Under the pieces are notes generated by a model. It was not told the origin of the DNA. It saw only the letters and a list, made by a program, of their open reading frames with translations, and searched no databases. A program made the translations under genes and the position numbers. A stretch of 64,000 bases of DNA from Pseudomicrostroma phylloplanum (Eukaryota; Basidiomycota; Exobasidiomycetes; Microstromatales). How positions within the stretch are numbered: position 1 is the stretch's first letter; the number at the start of each line of letters is the position of its first letter. The stretch lies in the NCBI GenBank assembly GCA_039545275.1, contig BCHS01000009.1, positions 372,001-436,000 on the forward strand. Direction: 5' to 3'. Below are positions 41,304 to 52,000 of this stretch, piece by piece.

Positions 41304-44300
41304 CTACACAGTGAGGAGGACAATGCCGCCAAAGTCGCCCTTCTTCTCCAGCTCCTCCTCCTCAGCTTCAATCTCCAGGTGCTCCAGCTGCTGTGTCCAA
41401 GAGGGTGGCATCGTAGTACCCGGCCCTGATGATGCACCGCCAAAGTCGGCAGAAGAGCGACGGCGACCAGCAAAATTCGACTGGCTGCCCACCTTGCGAC
41501 TACTTCCGTGCCCGCCTCCACCAGACGACAGTTTTCTCATGCCAGCATCTGAGCCACTTTGTACACCCGAGAGAGAAGGCCGACGAGGTCTTGCTCCGGC
41601 CGCGCCGACACCTGTTGTCCCTCCAGCGAGGTGGGACGTCTGCCAGGCAGAGGCACCAAACCCACTTTGGCCTGCAAAGCCGCTCTGACCTGCAAACCCA
41701 GAGACATTGCCGAATGCTGGCGTCTCCATTAGCCATTCTTCTTGGTGCGACCCTCGTCCACCACCACCGCCAGCAGCAGCCTGTAGACCACTGATACCAG
41801 CGCCAGGACCGGCATCGTTGAGGCTGCTCCAGGCGGTGGCTCTGCCGATATGGATCAGAATCCTCCTCAACTGGGGCCAAGACAGACCAAACTTGACACA
41901 CAGCTCGTCCTCGCAGTGCGTTCCATCGAGATACTCGGGAAGCTCAGGCGGAATGAACAGACCACCATTGGTCCCGCCGTGTGCCGATGATGCAAAGTAC
42001 TGCGATTCTCTCCTCTGGCCCCGTGCCGTCGTGGGAGTGTCTGGATATTGGTATGCAGAGGGAGTGAGGGTGATCCCGGAGCCCCAGAAGCCGCTTCGGT
42101 TAGCTTGGTCATCGCCCCCGCTGCCGGACTGCAGTAGAATAGACTTGGACGGTCGTGTACCCGAAGCATGACCCTTGACTTCGTCTTTTCTGCCTGGATC
42201 CTCAAAGGCGGCGTTGGCAGCATCGGCAACGGTCGTTGTTGGGTGACGGACCGGGGTACGAGGGCGATTGGGTCTCTTGTTGGCTGCAACGGACGGGTGT
42301 TGCTGTTGCTTCAGTGTGCTTTGCGAGGCAGGCGTCGTCGTCGAAGGTCCGGTGATGGTGCGTAGAGACGCGGCCTCTGAGGCTTGCCGAGTCGAGGCAG
42401 GCGGTCTTTCTGGCGTAGACAATGAAGCATTGAGTCCATTCGAGTCCGCCGAAAGTTGCTGGACGTCTTTCGCAGCAGCGACCGCCTTGTCGTAATTCTC
42501 CAGAGTCCCGTATCGCTTGCCGACGGAGCCCTTGCCCTTTGAGTCCATCCGTTCGGCCGCTCCCGGTCCTGATCGCTGGCCTGGCGGCTCTCGCAACAGG
42601 ATCCCTGACACTTCCGGTACTTCTCCCGGACTTCGCACAACGCCGCCGAGGCTATCAGGTCCACCGATCAGGAATGGATATCGATGTACCCTCTTGACGA
42701 ACCCCTTGATGATACCGAATGTCACGAAGCGTCTCACGTCGATGCCCAGTGACTCGACGTCTCTGTCCTCAATCCAGGCATCGAGTATTACACCAGGGCG
42801 TAGAGCGGTGTAGAGACTGAGCAAGGTCGGCCAAGCGGGTATGACATGACCCGGCCGAGTAACGTAGGGACCACATTCTGCTTGAATAGCAGGATCATCC
42901 GCCATGGCAGCAATGGCAGGCCGTAGTGTGTAGATGTTGAAGAACTGGAATATATCGACCATAAGTGCGCATCCGTAATAGAGTAGATGCTCCATGCACT
43001 GTCTTGTCAGCTCCAGGTCAGCATCCGCAAGCTGAGCAATACGTTTGACGTGACTGATACCATTGATGAAGGGGTATACCCGCGCCATTGTCAGATCCCA
43101 ATTCGAGGAATCGCCGCCGGCTCGCCTGCCTAGATCCAGCAAGGAAACGGGCACATCCCAATCGCTGACAGGAGGTGGATTCGGGTACGTTGGGAAGAGC
43201 TTCAGGTTGATGGCGTCTCGAACCGTCCTTCCGAGGCCATGGGGTGCTTCACGCTGACCTAGGCGCGGCAGTACCGGTCTGGCCACCAAAGGAAGCTGGT
43301 CTTCACTCGCCTGAGCAGTGCTTCCCGATTCCTGTATCACTCGCAGTGAAGCAAGAGATGAGCTGAGATCGGCCACGACCCCGGGTTCGCTCGACTGGGA
43401 CAGTCCATCGGGAGCGCTCCAGTGCCGCGCTACTAGAGCAGTCTGACCGTCGGCACGGGAAGATGTAGATGTAGCGCTCGTCTTACGAGAAGGATTGTCC
43501 TCTGCCTCGCTCTTGTCCGACGGTCTACGAGAGTTGGTAGCGCTAGCTGATGCCTCGTTGACCGCAATTGTTGACATGGTCTTGCTTCTCGAAGGCATTG
43601 GTCTCCTCGCTTCCCCCAGGATTGAGGCGCCATTGATACTGTCGGTCGCCGATGAGCGCCTAGAAGACACTAGATCGCTAAAGGTTGTGTCTGGCGGAGG
43701 TGAAGTCAGCGGAGCAGTTGACAAAGCTGCGGGTGGAAGGGGCGAAGGCGCGGGGCCACCCTCGCTGGGAGTGGAGATCGGGGGCAATGGCGACATTTGT
43801 AGATTCAAGTCTAACCTTGCCGCCTCCAGAGCTCCTTCTGCATTCTTTGGATCGACTGAATCATTCTCCTCCAGTTGCGCGCTCCTTGCGGGTTCGAAAG
43901 AGCTTTCCGCCGTATTTGAGAGACCACGAGCGGCCTCCAACTGTCGCTTGACGGAATTCTTCCGACTGAGGGTCGTGGATTGAGACCATGAACGAGGGTC
44001 TCTGAAGCTAGGTAGCTGACTGTCAGACCCATGACGGCCCGGTCTGCTCTCGTAATTGATGGAATGGCCCTCGGGAAGGGGAACGAAGGCCTCGCAGTAG
44101 GTGTTAAGATCTTGAAACAATTGCTCCACCACGTCGTACATTCTCATTTGAGATTTGGGCGATGACAAGAATGAAGAAGACTCCTGCAAAGAAGGCAAAG
44201 CAAGGCAAGGCAGGTGAGTGTACATCATTCGGCTCATCGCGAATGTCTGATCCCGGCTCGCATTTCTCGAAGACTCACCTCGAGTCCCTTGAGCGAGCGA

Positions 44301-45070
44301 GCGCATTTTCGTATCACGGGCTCGTAGCTCTTCACGTCTGCCTTTCCGTCAAATACAAAGGCCAGGTTGAAGATGAAGGTATTCCTGTCGTACTTTGCAG
44401 AGTCCTGCAAGAGGACAGGATGGGAAACGACCTTGTACTGCCGGGGCGGCGCAGCGGTGCTGCCTTTGCTAGGTCGATGAGGAGATTTGCCCGCCCGACT
44501 GGCGGATCTGCCCGACTGTTCCCTGTGACGACTTCTCGAGCGATTCTGACTGCGGGAGCCCTTCGTATCATTGGATCCACTGCGAGCGGTACAGGTGATC
44601 AGCCTCCCGCACAGGGACGCCTTGGGGATGAGGTAGTCCCCGAGGGTATCAAAGTCAAACAGGGGCTCTTGGTAGAGCAAAGGCGACCAAGATGGCTCAG
44701 TTCCCTCTTGGCCCTCCTTTTGCCTCTGCTTGCCCTTGCTAGAGCTAGCTCTTCTGCCCTTCGCCCTCTTATCGCCCACCTCTTCCGAGGTGACACTCCC
44801 CTCCGGGACCTGATAGACGACCTTGGGTCCCTCTGTAGGGTGGAATATGGTGAAGAAGAGTGCCAGAATTCGAGGCAAGAATTGTTCGTCTAGGACTGGA
44901 GGCGGTTCCGCAGAGGAGGCGGAGGAAGAGGAGGAGGAAGACGAGGATGCGAATGATCTGGCGTCCTCATCGTCCTGCTCCCGAAGGAGGCTCTCATCGA
45001 AGTGGGCGAGGTTGGCAGAGCGAGATGCCTGTCCCGCAGCGACGTCGTCGTCGGTACGGCGCGAAGGCAT
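41304..45070 (-). CDS. NPR2: Nitrogen permease regulator 2 (NPRL2; GATOR1/SEACIT subunit)
   Basis: Part of the Npr2-Npr3-Iml1 complex that restrains TORC1 at the vacuole when amino acids are scarce. Exons 45070..44279 and 44183..41304 (95-bp intron, phase 0, joining LKGLE|ESSSFLSS) give 1223 residues, about twice yeast Npr2. Conserved blocks: LPRILALFFTIFHPTEGPKV and the longin-type NTFIFNLAFVFDGKADVKSY in exon 1; then MYDVVEQLFQDLNTYCEAFV. After a long Ser-rich insertion come INLKLFPTYPNPPPVSDWDV, YPFINGISHVKRIAQLADAD, LLYYGCALMVDIFQFFNIY and VRRFVTFGIIKGFVKRVHRYP. Near the end, HCEDELCVKFGLSWPQLRRI is the family's C-terminal block. The size difference is low-complexity insertions. It shares a 312-bp divergent promoter with MAK10. 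Confidence 0.94.
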
Positions 45071-45382
45071 CGAGGCGCAAGAGGCTCCGATGCCCGGTAC
45101 GCAGGAAGGATCGCTCTACCTTGGTAGCTGGGAGTGGTAGCGAGGTCTTTTCGAAGTGTGAAGGTGAAGCAAGGCAGCAAGCAGAGGATGACCACCACCA
45201 CAGCCATCCGTCGGCTGCACTCCAGGTCCGACTCCACTTCCGTTGCCTCCGCGGCCACTCAGACCTTCCTGGCTCCGGCCCGATGTTCCCACACCTCGCT
45301 TCCTCGAGGTCATTCGTACGCCAACTTCTGTCTTGATTGCCTTGCCAAAGGGCACCGGTATCCCCCTCGGGCTTGGCCTTCC
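45071..45382. other. Divergent promoter, NPR2 / MAK10
   Basis: 312 bp, rich in CCG/CGG. No TATA box recognised. Confidence 0.4.
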
Positions 45383-48149
45383 ATGAGCGAGGAAGGATGG
45401 CCGCCGCCGCCGCCGCAAAGGAGGGTGCCACGACAGCAGGCGCAGCAGCAGCAGCGAGCCCGGCCGCTGTTCGTAGATGCTACAGATGAGCTCCGACGGC
45501 AGTGCTCAGGTGAGTCGGTACCAGGAGGTGCGCAAGAACTTGGTGACTTGTGACTCTGATACTCAATGTCTTGCCCTCCCCAGCGCTAGCAATGGGCCAG
45601 ATGGTCCATCCGAGTTCCTTTACGCTCATGGATTCGATGACGTGTATTTCGATCCTGGATCCGAGGATGGACTCGGGCATATACCCCACACCTCAGCACC
45701 TCATACCAGAGTCGGATAGGATCTCACGCGACAGCCTGCCAGGCTTTGATCCTCGGAGACCTCTTACGGTGGCAGATGTAGTATGGATAATGGATCGCCT
45801 TACAGCATGCGAAGTGAGCCCACCTTCGTCCTAGCGCGGAATCCCTCCGCCCCTACTGAACAATGAATGTGCTGCGCCCGTGCTATCTCCTCTGTCAGGT
45901 CGCCTTTCACGATTCTGCTCCTCTGTCTCAGACACTCTTCACATGTCTGCTGTACCACTCCGTCGAGGATATGGGTGGTCTCGATAGCCCAAGTACCTTG
46001 ACATCAGTAGAAGAGCCCCACGAGGCACTCACAGCATTCGTTCTGCGGGCCTACCTCGTAGCAACCATCAAGTGCTTCGGACTTGCCTGGCAGGAATTGA
46101 TCAAGGGCAACATTATCGACGGAGAAGACGCCATCACCGATACCTGCAATCTATCGCTGCTTGACGATTTACCGGTCGAGAGGGCTCTAGATGAGCTCGA
46201 GGCGGTCATTGCGTGGGTTCAACATATACGCATGCGTCTTCCGAAGGAACAGCGAGCCGGAATGGAAGGGCTCCTCCGCAGACTCAACATCAGAGGAGTG
46301 AGTGAGCAGCTTCAAAGATTCGCTATTGTGCTGATTGATACTGACAGGCCAGCTTGACGTACATCACAGGACATTCTCACTGCCCTGACCCTGTTCTCCG
46401 CCTCCTTGAGCTCTGACCAAAGCACCTTTGGAGCAGACCCAACTGGCAGGAGCTTCTCGACCACGTATACCCGGTTGCGCCATCTTAGTATCCAGATCGC
46501 CGAGCAGATAAGCAAGGTCAACCTTTGCGACGTCGATCTGAAGAGCGCTCCTTCTCTGGAAGCAGCTTCTGTCTTCGACCCCTCGTACTCTCGACGGCTC
46601 CAAAACGCGGGTGGCATCCCCCCGCGCCCCGTAGAGTTGCCGTCAAAGGAAGCCGTTGCAAGATTTTGGCAATCCACAACGACTGGATGGACGCAAGCCG
46701 CGGGAATATATCGAATGATGATCATGGGTACTGGCAACAAGTGGGTCGAGCTGACCGCCTTCGTGGGAGTCAAGGGCATACTGGCTCTGGAGCAACCATC
46801 TTCTGCTTACTTCCGGTCACTACTTCAGGTGAGCACACCGAGAGATAAAAGCATACATCCTCCACGACCTTGTGAGGGACCTGACGGAATGATTTGCCTC
46901 TTCTCCCCCACGTTCTGCAGTCGTGCCTCTGTCCTCCATCGAAACCACAGCCCGAGCTGCTCGCGGATTTCTGGAGCGCCTTCACTGGCAAACCTCCTTA
47001 CATCTTCACGCGAGCCCTGTTGAGTCTCCAACAGCTTCTTGCTCACCCAATATCTGGGAGAGGTGGCTCCGACTTCTCCTCATCCTCCGATTTGGTCGTA
47101 GACGCGCAATCGGTCGAATGGTGGCTGCAAAAGGGAGAGGGCCTGCTAGCCAATTATCTGCTCAGCTGTATGGCCAACCACTCGCGAGCGAGACGCTTGG
47201 TAGCCAAGAGCTACGTAGAATGGAGGCAGTGGTCCTCTGGTGGCGCAGCAATTCGGGACCAGCTCGATGCAGGCGCAATAGGTGAAGGGCCGCAGGCAGA
47301 AGAGGTGTGGGCGGTCTTCAGTAAACTCGTCAAGGCCATCGAGGCGCAGACGCTCGAAATGGCGTGCTGGCTCACCATGTCCGGCTTCGACCTCGAGCTG
47401 TACGCACCAGAGGAGCGTCCGATCGCCTACTGGCTGGCGTTCAGGTTCTCAAACGACGTAGACAAGATACGTAGCCCTGCATCATGCGACGAGACGGAGG
47501 ACTCTTGGCGCACTAAATGTTTCGCGCTGTGGGCCAATCTGTCGTCTCTCGGTGCCTTGGCGCCCAAGGAAAGGGCGGAACGTCGACCTCCCTGGGTTCT
47601 CACCGCAGCGCATCGCAAGGCGATCTTTAAGCGACGGTTCAAGTGGCTCCGACACTCAGCCTACACACCGGAGGGGGGGAAACAGGACCCGGACTCCGAG
47701 CTGGACTTCCTCTGGGGCGAATGGGAGGAGTCAGTGAAGCTCGACACAACAAACGAGGCACAGGCTGAGCGGCGTGCTGTGCTTGTAGAGCAGGTGCGCG
47801 AGGCGAGGGATGCGGTGCGTGCCAGGACGTACGGGATCGAAAAGGAGAAGCAATGGACGCTCTGTCGCGCCGAAACGCAGTCGGTGAGTGGACGGGCGGC
47901 GCGAGCTGATGAGGTGGTGTATTGGCTGCTGCTGCTGCTGTAAAGCGATTTGACCACGCCCCCTTCTGATCTCATTGGCAGCTCAACAAACGTCTTTTGT
48001 CGACCATCGACGCTATCGCGGCTCACCTAGGCATAGACGACCGAGCTGAAGCCGCAGAGGACAGCGCCAGGAGCGAGGAGAAAGAAAAGCAGATGGAGAC
48101 GGTCCCGCATCCCTGGTTCCCCCTCATACTTCCCGCGCGCCCCTCGTAG
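45383..48149 (+). CDS. MAK10: NatC N-terminal acetyltransferase auxiliary subunit (Mak10/NAA35)
   Basis: Non-catalytic subunit that anchors the NatC complex (Naa30-Naa35-Naa38), which acetylates Met-hydrophobic N-termini, to ribosomes. Six exons: 45383..45509, 45584..45813, 45899..46297, 46370..46828, 46921..47883, 47982..48149 (introns of 74, 85, 72, 92 and 98 bp); 781 residues. The signature start is FVDATDELRRQC, then FTLMDSMTCISILDPRMDSG, matching the Mak10 hallmark 'MDPKMDSG'. Next come VAFHDSAPLSQTLFTCLLYH, YLVATIKCFGLAWQEL, and RALLSLQQLLAHP further on. Every join restores a continuous conserved frame. A CTG repeat (47927..47941) lies in the last intron, and reading through it gives a poly-Leu tail and stop. 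It is convergent with ORC3. Confidence 0.94.
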
Positions 48150-48436
48150 ATTGCAACCTTCTTCAATATCCGGGGAGACCTAGTCATGTGTGGCTCAGCC
48201 TTGTCATTGTTCATCCGATCGGTCCACTTTCTTGTCACGTAGGAGACGGAATAAAGGAAAGTCATTTGCTCATGGGTCTAAACAGGATGGCACGATGCAG
48301 TCGGCATCTGCAAGTGCTGTAAGAGGGGGAGCCCTTGAATGAAGTGACATTTAGGCGAATCGAGATCCATCTCCTCCTCTCCCTCCTCTGGCTTCTCTGC
48401 CACCAAGCCCAGCTCTCCACTCCCGCCACACGTCCA

Positions 48437-48767
48437 TCACTCCTGCTCCTCCTCCTGCACTTCCTCCGCATCCCCTTCCCCTATTCCCTCCTGTTCGACT
48501 AAACCAGGAATCTTATCCCACCCGCCCACCTTCAGCACCAATGCTCCCCCAGCACCGCCCCTCGCGCTGCGCTTAGCCGTCTTCTTGATGTAGCCCAGCA
48601 GAGCCAGGCTGGAGAGGGCGAGGGCGAAGCGCGCTTGCAGGGAAGGAGCGCCTGCCACTTGCTCGGCAGATGCGGGAGTGCCCAGAGCAGTCTTGCGCTT
48701 CTTGCCTGGGGGAGTGCTCGTGCTGGCGCTCGAGGCTCCGTTGAGGTGAGTCTCGTCACCATTGGAG

Positions 48768-48806
<39 letters not shown>

Positions 48807-51414
48807 AGGGAGCACCAAGCGTGGAACCAATCCACTACTTCGACCAGTCTGCCTTTCACGCCAGTACCTGCTCCGCCCGCCTCGCGCAGCAGGTTGAAGG
48901 CGGTGCTCAGATCTGTCTGCGATCGCCTCCCGTTGACGAGGGGACCAAGCTGTTCCAGCACGCCGGGCTCGATGCCAGAAGGGGTGGAGAGTGACGCAGC
49001 ACCCTGGGCAGACGCGAGGAAGTGGGCCAAGTAGACTTCCGGGCGCGCGAGAGCTAGGCTAAGATTCTGACGGGGCGAGGGGCTCAGCAGCGATTCGAGG
49101 GTGGCCGTAAAGTCTTCGCCTGCGGTTTCTTCCGAAGCGTTGGAGAAAGGAGTTGAGGCAGAGGAGGAGGCGGAGGCAGATGTAGGGAAGAGCGAGGTAA
49201 GCGGAGGTTTGCTGAGCAGGAGCGATCTGTGGACGTTGGCAAGGGAAAGACACGTCAGTATTGAATTGCGCTATGAGGGCCCTTGTTCTTCTGAGACTCA
49301 CCTGACCTCCGCTCCGACCCAATCGGCACACTCCTTTCGAAACGCTCTCAGCCCCTCCTCGGTCCTGAGCTTCCTCTGTACCACCTTCACCCTCTCTTCT
49401 TCACTAGCAGGCACCTCAGAGGCATCAGCAGAGGCGGGCAGGTCCCCGACTTGATCTCGGAAGATCTTGAGACTCTGCTGAAGCGTCCTGATCTGCTCCA
49501 ACATGCGCTCCTGTACCACTGTCGCACCGGAGGTGGAGGGGGTATCAGCGGGCAAGTCGCTGGAGTCTGTGGGACTAGAGCTTGGGACGAGGCCCTGCGC
49601 CCAGTCCTCTGCCTTGTCGAGCCACGTGTCGAGGAAGGAGATAGACAGGCCTCCCTCTGAGTCTGTCCTCCTCAATGCTCTCAGCGAGGGCGCGAGCAAA
49701 TCGGCGACCTTTTTGCGCATGGGTGAATCCTTCTCCTTTGTGGAGAGGTCGGTGAGCAAGGCAAAGCGGAGAGACGAGACGGCCTGCCTGTATATGACGG
49801 AGGCGTCTCGACCCAAGGCCAACCCTGAGGCCTGATCGCCATTATCTGCTAGCGGAAGGACGATCTCCGCAAGCATGCCCCGACCGATCTCCTGTTCGCC
49901 CCACGCGTGTGCTCGATCCGTCTGGGCCATCCTGTGACAATGCTGCAGTAGAAAGCCATCATCTGTCAGGAGCTTACGCAAAGCAGACCTGGTGTTCAGA
50001 CCCTCGGGCAGGAGAGCAAGGTCGGGCGTGTCGCTTTCTGCCTCTCCTCGGAGCGCACGAATCATATGTGTCCGCAAAGAGATGAAAAAGGCAGCTGTGA
50101 AGTCCTCGGGCGAAAGGTCTGGAGAGGTGCGAGATGTTCCGGAAGAGATTGAGAGGAAGGCCGAGAGGTGATCGTGGGTGTAGTGGTACTGAAGCGCAAG
50201 GGTGAGCCATTGGTCCAGAAGCAGAAGCTCTCCGCCTGTCGTAGTGGCTGACGCAGCAGATGCAGATGCGTATTGCAGCGCATACTTTAAGCAGTGACTC
50301 GGCAGGCGAGGATGTACGTCGGTCTGCTCGCTAGATCGCAGAGAAGAGGGCCAGAAGAGGTCGCAGAGCAGCTCCTGTGCCCCTGAAGCTCGTCGTGTAG
50401 CCGGACTTGTGAGCTTGCTGACATCGAGGCATCGCCTCTCACTGGTGTCTAGTGAGTCGATGCCCGCGGGGCCTATGCTTGACTGCAAGAGTATTGCCAG
50501 CGTGAGCGGTTCGGATGTGCCCGAGGTTGGCAGATTGACCAGGTAGGATAGGGTCGAAAAGAGGGGCGATGAGGCAGGAGGAGGCGAGGGGAGGACCAGC
50601 AGAAGCGTGGTCGGTGTCTCTGCAAATTGCGATCAGAAGGTCAGCAGGTAAGTCAATCTCCGTCAGATTGGCTGGCTGGCTGACGCCTCCACTCACCAAG
50701 CTGCTGGTATGTTGCCCTCATCCGCTGCCAAGCTGCCATTGCGCCTCGTTGTGAGGTCTGCCTTCCTGCTTCTGCTGCCCCCGCCATCTCGCGCATCCAT
50801 TTTTGGCAGCAGGCCTCGATGGTGGCTCCCACTGACCCATAGCTTGCCTCGTCTGCGCTCAAGACTGCCGCAATGACTCTTCTGCTTGTCCTGTTCGCAG
50901 CTAGTAGCTTCTCTGTGAGTACATGGAAGCTGAGTGGATCGGGCGAGGCAGCTTCGACTGCCGCCAGAGGAAGGGTGGTGCGCCTTGCGAGTCTGGGCAG
51001 CGAGTGGTCTGAGCTCTCCAGTCCATCAAGCCACTCTTGAGCTTCTCGTATCATGGGCAGACAGCCTTCGTCGAGGGCCTGCCTGATGCGCTCATCCAGG
51101 CGACGCTTTGCAAGGATGTATGCGCTGCGACGTGCCTCTGCGGGCCGAGTGGTCTGCTCCCATGAGCTCAGACGAGGAAATGCCGAGAGGGGCGGATCGA
51201 TTTGAGTGACGTCCTCATCATCTTTCCTCGCTCTTGACCTTGCTAGGCGGGCCTTTGTGTTACACTTGATGACGGTGGTGGGGTGTGAGAAGGAGGCGAG
51301 TGTGCGGGAAGCTCCCCTTGCGCTCGTCTCTGGGTGATCCCCGTCGTCGGACAAGCCTTCTGCGTCGTGTGTGGCTGCTATACGTTGCCTTTTTCGAGGT
51401 GAAGCTGCGGTCAT
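48437..51414 (-). CDS. ORC3: Origin recognition complex subunit 3
   Basis: Orc3 is part of the six-subunit complex that marks replication origins and loads MCM. Exons 51414..50697, 50619..49302, 49226..48437 (introns of 77 and 75 bp) give 941 residues. The start is the only ATG in the upstream frame (MTAASPRKRQRIAATHDAEG), with a basic NLS-like cluster. The middle carries LLCDLFWPSSLRSSEQ and LKYALQYASAS followed by LDQWLTLALQYHYTHDHLS, which resembles the Orc3 helical region. The end has VVDWFHAWCSL, a 12-Gln run, LQARFALALSSLALLGYIKK and TAKRSARGG, the winged-helix block of Orc3 (family pattern: LGFIKPTKRKTD). The assignment rests mainly on that C-terminal block and overall order. The acidic end (EEVQEEEQE) is unremarkable. 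The polyQ is encoded by a CTG-strand repeat at 48770..48806. Confidence 0.88.
48770..48806. repeat. CTG/CAG trinucleotide repeat in ORC3
   Basis: Twelve CTG units on the plus strand, read as 12 CAG (Gln) codons by ORC3. Confidence 0.85.
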
Positions 51415-52000
51415 GAGAGTGGGATGTGCCTGGCCTCTGCTGTCCCCTTGGACGATGATCGTCTTTGGCGGTGTGTTGGTGTGGGTGAGGTTGTGCGGTA
51501 TTGCACTTTCGGAAGGAAGCGAAGGTGCGGCACTCAACGCATGGACGCCCGTCTGATTGATGGGTTGAATCTCCGCTGCCACACCCGAGTGTGGGACAAG
51601 CGTCACCCAGGCATCACGGCCTCTGGCATCGAGGCAGCTCCAAGACTTCTAGGTCTGGCGCAGCGAGACTTTGACACAAGGTAGAGATGGAAATGCTGTA
51701 TGTCATCGCCACGAGAAAGGTGTTGAAGCGAATGCTCTTGACACCACCTGAAGGCCCTGAGCTGCCAGGCCTAAATTGGTCCTGCACATGCACAGAGACA
51801 CGGGGCAGGGGCCGCCGGCTCGCTCGTCGAGCAGGCGGGCGCCTTTCCGTCTTTCTCTCTCCACCACCTGCCTCGTTACCATCATACCATCCCCTCCCAC
51901 ACACTGGTCGTTGCCCATGAAACCCTGAACGTGCGCGGTCTGCCGTCCTCTGCATTTCCCGCACCATCAGAATTGCCACCTTCGCTACAGCTCTGCAGAC
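51415..52000. other. Divergent promoter, ORC3 / FunK1 kinase
   Basis: 586 bp. The ORC3 frame is open for 64 codons upstream of 51414 but has no ATG. No TATA box recognised. Confidence 0.4.
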
